Below the pieces are notes generated by a model. That model made no database searches and was not told where the DNA came from. It saw nothing but the letters and a program-made list of their open reading frames with translations. Shown here one piece after another: positions 55,918 through 64,000 of a stretch of 64,000 nucleotides of DNA. Within the stretch, counting starts at the first letter, position 1. Every line of letters starts with the position of its first letter. Position numbers and translations under genes: made by a program. This DNA is from Lolium rigidum (taxonomy: Eukaryota; Streptophyta; Magnoliopsida; Poales; Poaceae), in assembly GCF_022539505.1 (NCBI RefSeq), contig NC_061508.1, positions 97,195,276 to 97,259,275 on the forward strand. Direction: 5' to 3'.

Positions 55918-58496
55918 TGTAATATCCCAGGTATTGGGGTTACAAAAATAGAGGAAACAGATGTGTGCATTGCATTCATGCATAGAAAATCTGGGGAATT
56001 TTCGCGCTTTAAAGTAAAACAGTCACAGTAACAGAAGTTTCACTTGACCTTGGTGGAATTGAAGTAGCTCATCAAGTCAAGCGCTATAAACCTCAATGTG
56101 ACTTTGCTAAAACCTTGTTTTGGGTAGAGATAATTTGATCTAAGGGGTTAGATCAAATGGAATTAATATTCAACACAACAACACTTTACTCAATGATCAA
56201 CTACTTGATCTTATTAAAGATCATAACATGGTAATCCTTTCCATAACATATGAACATTCATTTATTTGGAAATCAAGTAACAATAATTGGAGAAACCATT
56301 CTTGACTTATCTTTTCCATGTCTTAAACTAATCCATGATCCTTATCATGAAACCCTCATGATATCCATTCTACTTGAATCTTGGAAACAAGACAAGGAGA
56401 TCCAACTCTAGAAATATATATCTTCTCTATTCCATAGTATTATAGCATCAAACCTAGAGAGGTGAGAGTTCTAATATAATTATTAGAGAAGCAATAACAA
56501 ACCTTGAGCTAAACCTTGGATATACATCCAAGTATTCAAATCATCATCTTCAAGAGGAACCCTAGAGTATTATTCAAGTCATTCCCAAATGAGAGGGACC
56601 ATTCATACTAAACTTAGCTTTATCTATTTAAGAATAAAGGACAACCCTTGAACTAAAGTATTAGGATGATTAACCATTTCATCTTGGAGTGGTGAGATAA
56701 CCTAATATCACATGGAATAATACCATACCCTGAATTGATGAGGTGAGGAAGAGACTAACCCAATTAAACTAGACAAATGAAACCTTAGCCTAGATACCTA
56801 AGGAGATATTAGGAGTACACCATAAACCCTAGAATAACCATTCCTAAATGAGAAAGCTCAACCTATGGTGTTATACTCAAGATAATTGAGACAACCATAA
56901 CTATGCCCATTCAAGAAACTATAAAAGAAAGTATATATTTAGTTGATCAAGACAACACTTGATCTTGAGAGTGAGAAACCCATTCAAGGAGAGATACCTT
57001 AGGAAGTCCAACCTTGATCATTAGAAATTGTGTAATGATCCTAAACCCTAAGAATTTGAAGTAAAGATATTAAGAACAAGATGATCATTTATAATCATGC
57101 TTTGGAGATATGTGAGGATAAGTTAAACCCTACTAGTATAAGGAGATCCCATTTCCACATTAAATTATAGGGAGATCACTAGTAAGAAACTCTAGATTTA
57201 TATCCTAACCTTAACTTGTGAATCACTTGATGATCATAAGAAGAATCCTACCATATCCATACTTCGGAAACTAAACAACCTAAGAAAACCTTAGAGTAAA
57301 ACTCCATACTTTATATGGTGAGAAACCAACAATCCATTTGACCAAAGTTAACTATAAAAAAATAAGTAATACCAATATAGTTACTTTAATGATAAATTGG
57401 GGATAAAAATAGAAGATAAATTGGTAGAAGATAAAACCAATTCTCAAATCCTTAGTAATTAGGGAAGCTCATGAAATATTAAGCAAATAACCATCTTATC
57501 ATGGTTAGGGGAGATTAACCCTAGCACATGCAATATGGTGTCATTTCAACCTTATAACCTAGAAATATAACTCAAACCTAGTTTGTGCATCACTTGGGTA
57601 ATCACAACTAAAACCTGAGTCATAATTGAGATCCAAACCAAGTACCATTAGGTGAATATAATTAGAACCCTAGAATTGCCATTAGCTAAATTCTATGCTT
57701 CACTAATTAAACCTCAGAAACATCTAGTGCTTAAAATCACAATTGAAACCCATGTGTGGTAATCAACCACCTATTCTTAATTAAGACCAACCCATAATGA
57801 GAGTAATACCTACTCTAAGTAATTCAAGGTGTTATTAAATATGATCCTAGTGCCAACTCTGAAATATGGTTGTAATAGAAAATATAAAACCCTAACAGAT
57901 TGGAGATCACATAAAATAATATGCAAGTAACTAAATCAAGACCCTAGAAATAATTTGGTACATAAAGCCCTGCCATTTGGCCATCTCCTTGAATCATAAA
58001 AATATTTGAAATTTCAAAAGAAAGAGAATGGAAGATTATAATTATTATCTTACCTATTTGAATTATAGTGTATGGTGAACCTATCATTATATGAACAATC
58101 ATAATAGTATGTCTCAAGTAGAATTATTACTTGGGAGGTAATTTCCAAGTGAATAGTATTTACAAATACCTGCATGGCAGAATTGATTTCAAATTTGAAT
58201 TCAACAAATAAAAATACAAAAATGAAATAAATAAAAGAGAAAAAGGGGAAGAACCTTACCTGGACCTCACCTGGCCGTGGCAGCCCAACAGGAGCCCAAG
58301 GTCCAGCCCACCTCGGCAGCCTAACGCCACGGCCCAGACCAGCCCAACTTACCTCTTCGTTGAAAAATCAACGAGAGGAAGTCATCCTCATCCTCTCGAT
58401 GCGCATGGGCGCCGAGCAGCACGTCGTGCTCCTCTTCTCCTCTCTCGCTGGCGATCTCTGCTTCATCGACGACGTGACGAGGCTCGTTTGAGCGCC

Positions 58497-58504
58497 TATA
58501 AAAA
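58497..58504 (+). promoter_or_regulatory. Putative TATA box of the 3' LARD LTR
   Basis: GCGCCTATAAAAACCCC, equivalent in position to 49249-49256 although the surrounding sequence has diverged. Confidence 0.65.
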
Positions 58505-61184
58505 CCCCAGCATGAACCCTCGACTCGGTTTCCTTCCTCCTCCGCGCGATTTCACCCTAGGCCGAAACCCTACCCGACTCGGACTCCGGCTATCACCGTC
58601 GATTGGGGAATCCCCGAGCCCCGCCGTGACCACCACTGTGATCGCCGTCCTCGACATGGTCAATTTGCAAAAGGAATCAAGCCATGGCGATCTGTAGCAT
58701 CTCCGTCGAGCTCGTTCCCTCCGACGGCCGGAGATGACGATTCCGGCGAACCCGACCGCCATGGACCTCGCCGTCACGCCCTACGTCCTCCTGGTGAGCT
58801 CCTCAACCTCCTGGTGTGCTCGCTTCGCTCGATTAGGCGCCGTAGCTCCACCGCGACGGCTAACCCGTGAGCTCTGCCGCTCGATCCCGTCGCCGGCCAA
58901 GCTCCGGCGACCATCTGGTGGCGGCGCGACCATCACTAGCATCCCCTCGCTGTCCTCGTTCCAACGCAACCACGCACCACCTCGCGGGACACCGGTAGCT
59001 CCCGGCGGCCGTCGGCAAGCGGCCGTCGGCCTGCCCTTTCCCTGCCACCTCGACGCCACGGTGGCACTCGACGTGGAACTAGCCCCACCGATCGGTGATC
59101 GCGTGGGTAAACTAGCTGAGTAGATTTAGTTTTTTCTCATTTTAATTTAAATCCAACAATTACTCGCAACTTCATTTAATTATAGAAAATTCATAAAAAC
59201 TCAGAAAAATAAATATAAGATATCAAAATTCTTATAAAGATAAACCCTATCCAATAAAAATATAAAATGAAATTTTTATTTCTAATAAAAATTTAATTAT
59301 TTAAAACTTGTTATTTAAGCCTTTAATTTTAATTCTAAAATCAATTAAAATTCAATAATTAGGAAAAGGGTATAAAACAAATAAAAACCAGTAAAGTAAA
59401 TAAAGAAAAACATTAAAACTATTTTTTCTTTATTTGTTAATTTGTTAAATCCTTATTAAAAGGATTTAAACCCTGATTACCTTAATTTATTAATTCATTA
59501 AAAATAATAAAATATCAAATCTCATATTATTTTTATGTCAAACTCATTAATAACTTCAACTTGATAATGAAGTTATTAATCCTAGAATTATAGGGTAATT
59601 AGGAAACCCTAGTCCCATTTGAAACATAGTGATAACCTCATAATTTCATGTGGAACCCTAAAACACCAATTCAATTAGAAACACTAGCTCTATTAATCCA
59701 TATGAACCTTAAGTTGTCCTAAACCTAAACCCTAGGGTATACCTTGTGATCATCCTACTTTATTTTGATCCATAAAACTATAATCAGCACTTAAACACTT
59801 ACCATGTCAACAGAAAATATAGAAGCCCTATTATCCATAAATTCAATATTCCATGTATGCACACCTAACTTACCCAGATGATCAAATAGGATCAACCTTA
59901 GCCTTATTACCAAGAATCTTATCCTTACTCATCCTGATTTAACATCACACCCTTGTGATGAACCTTAGTAGCAACCATACCAATTATTTACCATTACATA
60001 CCATACTCCACTAAACTCCACTAGTGTGAGACACTTAGGAACCATCACATTTAAGAACCAACCATTCTTTAATTAGTGGATCCAATAGCAAAACCTAGTC
60101 AACCTCAACTCTAATTGAGATACTTCTTATCACTTAAGAAGTATGTTCTTCAAAAGTTATTCTTTTGAAGTTAATAAGAAAGCATCACCAACCCTGCTTA
60201 TAAGAACCTATAAACCCTAGCTAGCAATCGCCAGTCAGATAAATCAACTTTGATAGCAACCATGTATAAATATTTGCTTAGGATGTTTATGCTTAACTCA
60301 ACCTTACAAGCCCTAGGTGTTGATGAATCCAATCTTGATTGGATCCATCTAGCTAATACTTACTCCAGAAACTAGATGAAACCATAGTCAACCATATAAC
60401 CCCACCAACTTAATTATCATACTTGTTCTTTATTAAAGAATATGTTCTTCAAAAGTTATTCTTTTAAAGTATATGATAATTAACCACTAACCATGCCATA
60501 TAGTAGTAAAACCAACCACTATTCATTACATGTTAGTATTATACCAAATGTTATAGTTGTGTGCTTGTAATATTATTGTTACTCTATATTGCAGCACCTG
60601 TTCATGATACCATGTAACCACACCTGAATAAGAACCTTGTATGAGAATCATTCTAAAAGTGCAACACACCCTAAACCAATCATTACAACTCACTGATCCT
60701 AAATCATCGAGGTTAGATCACGCGTAGAACGATTGCATCTCATTCTTATGCATTATTGCATCCTTGCCAATCTTTTAAACATCGTCCTTACCGGACGATG
60801 ATGCTATTTCAGAACTTGGAGTTATTGCGTAACGAAGACCTTGCCTGCATAATCTTGCAGTCAAGAAAGGCAAGTTCATCACTTGCTCATGTCATTTGAT
60901 TATTTTTATCAAATTACTTGCAAAGTACTATGATTATCACTATTGCATGAAAACCAAAACCACTACTTTCATAACTATGAATATGACTATGTGGTGGGCA
61001 ATGGAACCATGGATTGTGTTGATATGGTGGAGGTTCCATTGCAAGGGTTTATATCCATCTAGGATTAAACAACAAATGTCGCCAGTGACTCTTGTGTCGT
61101 AATACCCGTGTTAACCATAAGATCCGGAGTGGGACGGAGTAGTCAAAAGTGTTTCCACCTCTCGTTCATCAACGGATGCGCTTA

Positions 61185-61324
61185 CCGTAGCAGTTGTATC
61201 TGGCGGAACAACCGGAGGGTGGGGATCCCATTCTAATTCCCCACGGTAAAGCATTGCTTGCCGTAGCAGTTGTGTCTTGCGGAACAACCGGAGGGTGGGG
61301 ATCCCATTCTAATTCCCCACGGTA
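61185..61324 (+). repeat. 76-bp tandem duplication in the 3' LARD LTR
   Basis: Units start CCGTAGCAGTTGT at 61185 and 61261 and share CGGAACAACCGGAGGGTGGG, then CATTCTAATTCCCCACGGTA. Confidence 0.9.
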
Positions 61325-61981
61325 ATGCGGTCTATGATGGGTTGCAGCTACCGGCGTAGGAGTGTATGGTAGAGCCCAGCATTGTTGTCGTGGTCGGGGT
61401 CCACCCTGAAATTACGGTAATAATGGGACCGGCGTGGACCCGTGGTCGGGGCATGCAACAACGGGTGGGTGTTCGAGGTAGCGGAGGAATATGATTGGCT
61501 AGACCTTATACCGGGCCTCACACCATAGGAAGTGTGGACGGGTTGCGCGCTCGGTTGGCACCAAGGTTAAGATCTCTTATGGGTAAAGCAACACACCTCT
61601 CGCAGAGTGTAAAGAACCGTGACTCGTCACTCCTCGTTCCGGGATATGGAAGCTGCGAACGCGGCCGGAAAGGAGCTCCATGAAGTTCTAGTAAACCGGT
61701 GAAGGCCGACGGACATAGTTCTTCCGAATAAAAGCAACCTCTTGAAGAAATGATTATGAAAACCTGCATTGGTATTAGACTTTCCGGTCTAATGCTGTAG
61801 CTAGTGCATTAAACACCTCTTTCCTATAATGAACTTGTTGAGTACGCTCGTACTCATCCCACTCTTAAATCCCCTGCTTAGATATGGAGGCCACGAAGGA
61901 GGATCTACAGTACAACTCGAAGATCGAGAAGTCAACAACTACTTCAAGAGACAGGACCTCGTCGAGGAGTCGAATACCACA

Positions 61982-62081
61982 NNNNNNNNNNNNNNNNNNN
62001 NNNNNNNNNNNNNNNNNNNNNNNNNNNNNNNNNNNNNNNNNNNNNNNNNNNNNNNNNNNNNNNNNNNNNNNNNNNNNNNNN
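61982..62081. other. Assembly gap, 100 N
   Basis: Exactly 100 N, so probably a placeholder of unknown true length. It hides at least the last 365 bp of the LARD LTR and its right flank. If the Copia reading frame after the gap belongs to the LTR at 46363, several kb are missing. Confidence 1.
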
Positions 62082-62082
62082 G

Positions 62083-62165
62083 ACCAGCCGGCCACGGCGC
62101 CAGCCGGCTGCTCCTCAGCCGGCCTTTGCCGCGAGCCGGCCAGTGGCCAGCCGGCTGCTCCGCGT
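62083..62165. repeat. CCGGC-rich palindromic array after the gap
   Basis: CCAGCCGGC, AGCCGGCC and GCCGGCTGCTCC words in both orientations, similar in style to the CCGG arrays of the Sire LTRs. It joins abruptly to Copia coding sequence by 62205. Confidence 0.75.
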
Positions 62166-62199
62166 CCATTGCCCTACCCGGGGTCTTCCCCCCGACAAG

Positions 62200-62836
62200 A
62201 CCGGACATCTCTTTTGCTGTTAGCAAGTTGAGTAGGTTCATGTCAAACCCGGGTACTGATCATTGGCATGCACTTGATAGGGTCATGCGCTACCTATGTG
62301 GTACAATGAGTTATGGGATTCACTATTCAGGGCATCCAACTGTGCTTGAAGGATATAGTGATTCGAATTGGATCTCAGATGTAGCTGATCCGTACGCCAC
62401 AAGTGGGTATGTATTTACCTTTGGAGGTGGCGCAAGTATCATGGAGATCTTGCAAGCAAACCATATTGACGAGGTCAACTATGGAAGCAGAACTTACTCG
62501 CTTTAGACACAACCACCGTTGAATCGGAATGGTTGCGTGAGCTCTTGATGGACTTGCCTGTGGTTGAAAAACTCTGTTCCGACAATCCTTTTGAATTGTG
62601 ACAATCAAACTGTAATTGTCAAAGTGAACAATTCTAAGGATAACGCGAAGTCATCAAGACACGTCAAGAGACGTTTGAAGTCCGTCGAGAAATTGCGAAA
62701 CTCCGGAGTAATAACTGTTACATATATTCAATCAGACAAAAACCTGGCAGATCCCTTTACAAAGGGACTATCACGTAATGTGATACAAAGTGCATCGAGG
62801 GAGATGGGTTTGAGACCCGTTGATGTTACACCATAG
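62200..62836 (+). pseudogene. 3' end of a Copia reverse transcriptase/RNase H frame
   Basis: It reads TRPDISFAVSKLSRFMSNPG, HALDRVMRYLCGTMSYGIHY and EGYSDSNWISDVADPYATSG (RNase H first Asp). A broken stretch near 62480-62570 holds the AE-x-E-type site in shifted frames (GSRTYSL-stop, then TTTVESEWLRELLMDLP). Then come NCDNQTVIVKVNN, KNLADPFTKGLSRNVI and a stop at 62834-62836. Everything upstream of the TRPD motif is absent or in the gap. This Copia lineage differs from the Sire element. Confidence 0.85.
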
Positions 62837-63173
62837 TGGTAACCCAACCTTTGTGATCGGAGATCCCGTGAATTAGGACCTGGGAAGAACAAACTAGTGG
62901 TTTAATTGAGGAGAGTATTATGTAACCCTCTCTACGTGAAGATGCACAACTCTCAATTGTCTGTAAGGCAGGTTGGCAAAAGCCTTAATGTGTTTATGTT
63001 GGCTATTTTAGCAAAGATGCTGTCCTACAGAGCATTCTTGAAATAACACACCTATATGAGTCCGATTGTTAAACGTCGCAATCTATGAGATTTGGGTGAT
63101 CTCTAGTAAACTCATGAAAGAGACCACGAAGTATGACGCATATGCTTCACCCGCGGGGTAGGCTACTGGCAGC
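62837..63173 (+). other. Copia 3' internal region, no ORF
   Basis: Non-coding sequence following the Copia stop codon. Texture is consistent with the pol-to-PPT spacer of grass Copia elements. It is interrupted at 63174 by another LTR. Confidence 0.6.
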
Positions 63174-64000
63174 TGATACGTCTCCAACGTATCGATAATT
63201 TCTTGTGTTCCATGCCACATTATTGATGTTATCTACATGTTATATGCACACTTTATGTCATATTCGTGCATTTTCTGGAACTAACCTATTGACGAGATGC
63301 CGAAAGGACGAGCTTGCTGTTTTCTGCTGTTTTTGGTTTCGAAATCCTAGTAAGGAAATATTTTCGGAATCGGACGAAATCAACGCCGAAAGTCTTAGAA
63401 ATACGCGAAGCTTCCGGAGCACCGAAGAAAGGTCAAAGGGGTGCCGGGGGGCCCCACACCCGTGGGCGGCGCGGCCCAAGGGGGGCGCGCCCCCTATGGT
63501 CCGGGCAGCCCGGGCCCCCTCCGACTCCGACTCTTCGCCTATTTAAGTCGTCGTGACCTAAAACCTCGACACCAATTGACGAAACTCCGAGAAAGTTACT
63601 CGTGGCGCCGCCGCCATCGCGAAACTCCAATTCGGGGGACGAAGTCTCCGTTCCGGCACCTCGCCGGACGGGGAAGTGCCCCGGAAGGCTTCTCCATCGA
63701 CACCGCTGCCATCTCCACCGCCATCTCCATCACCGTCGCTGCTCCCATGAGGAGGGAGTAGTTCTCCATCGAGGCTCGGGGCTGTACCGGTAGCTATGTG
63801 GTTCATCTCTCTTCCATGTACTTCAATACAATGATCTCATGAGCTGCTTTACATGATTGAGATTCATATGAGTTTTGTATCACAATTCATCTATGCGCTA
63901 CTCTAGTGATGTTATTAAAGTAGTTCTACTCCTCCTGCATGTGTGCAAAGGTGACAGTGCGTGCACTGTGTTAGTACTTGGTTTATGCTATGATCATGAT
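63174..64000 (+). mobile_element. LTR of another retrotransposon, truncated by the window end
   Basis: It begins TGATACGTCTCCAACGTATC (with ACGT-centred inverted repeat GATACGT ... ACGTATC), a widespread Triticeae LTR start, probably of a gypsy family. A TATA-like CTATTTAAG lies near 63539, after a GC-rich block. The segment from about 63770 (GTAGCTATGTGGTTCATCTC) is typical leader/U5. The end is not reached, so solo or full-length cannot be told. Confidence 0.8.

Larger units (their letters stand above)
46733..61981 (+). mobile_element. LARD-like LTR retroelement with 6.4-kb LTRs, 3' end in the assembly gap
   Basis: Two copies of a sequence starting TGTAATATCCCAGGTATTGG (46733 and 55918) flank a 2806-bp internal region that begins with a PBS and ends with a PPT. 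The first LTR is 6379 bp; the second is cut by the gap after 6064 bp, about 365 bp short. No gag or pol is recognisable, and the internal region has only short ORFs. Large LTRs plus a non-coding interior define LARD elements in Triticeae; this LTR sequence is not one I can name. The LTRs differ considerably, so the insertion is old or the element is recombinant. Confidence 0.85.
55918..61981 (+). mobile_element. 3' LTR of the LARD-like element, truncated by the gap
   Basis: Aligns with 46733 to about 52746. The ends are well conserved (46733-47600 against 55918-56720, and 51480-51960 against 60690-61185). The GC island (58255-59130) is only loosely similar and several blocks of 50-150 bp are inserted or deleted. 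TATAAAAA is at 58497-58504. A 76-bp tandem duplication at 61185-61324 occupies the site of the 68-bp one in the other LTR. Confidence 0.85.

Noticed and set aside
1..64000. Search for tRNA, rRNA, snRNA genes and for bacterial-type defence or operon systems
   Set aside because: No cloverleaf with anticodon arm and no conserved rRNA segments were seen; PBS sequences are tRNA-complementary only. Nothing resembles a prokaryotic locus.

Overview
The window looks like intergenic DNA of a large-genome cool-season grass (Pooideae, probably Triticeae or a relative). It is almost wholly transposable elements nested in one another, with plant intron signals, TATA boxes, Copia/Gypsy/CACTA/PIF-Harbinger/hAT hallmarks and no bacterial gene organisation. 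I see no intact ordinary host gene, no tRNA or rRNA gene and no CRISPR array. One 100-N assembly gap lies at 61982-62081.

Left nest (1-37192). The outermost unit is a PIF/Harbinger element whose single ORF is split at 24363/35976 by a full-length 11.6-kb Sire-lineage Copia element (24365-35973, LTRs of 1320 and 1323 bp). The same Harbinger element was also hit by a BARE/Angela-like, apparently non-coding Copia derivative (19420-24239, minus strand). That derivative in turn received a Tat-type Ty3/gypsy element (window start to 19419, minus strand). The gypsy element carries two later insertions: a 2479-bp solo Sire/Maximus-like LTR (149-2627, TSD ATTGG) and a 5839-bp non-autonomous CACTA element (7194-13032, TSD TCA). 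The CACTA holds gene-like exons, one resembling ribosomal protein L21, and an 185-bp hAT-type foldback MITE (11371-11555, TSD TCTACCTG).

Middle (37193-46362). Here are an unidentified terminal-exon fragment, a decayed CACTA protein region on the minus strand whose Ulp1-type protease triad is still readable, an internally deleted Harbinger transposase element (41097 to about 42739), a Harbinger-type element with a non-transposase ORF (43942-45510, TSD TGA), and an antisense relic of a similar ORF.

Right nest (46363-64000). A Copia LTR is interrupted by a very large element with 6.4-kb LTRs and a 2.8-kb internal domain without convincing coding capacity (a LARD-like element, 46733 to the gap). 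After the gap come a GC-rich CCGGC array, the 3' end of a Copia RT/RNase H reading frame, and the start of another LTR that runs off the window.

Three observations stand out. (1) Three ORFs carried by Harbinger-type elements share ubiquitin-interacting-motif-like cores, and one also has four SUMO-consensus sites. (2) The Sire insertion placed an in-frame ATG exactly at the LTR/target junction of one of these ORFs. (3) CAG/CTG trinucleotides are recurrently seen as CGAG/CTCG, in paired LTRs, in a primer-binding site and at frameshifts. This looks like a systematic base-calling error at CHG-methylated sites and would explain many apparent TE pseudogene frameshifts.
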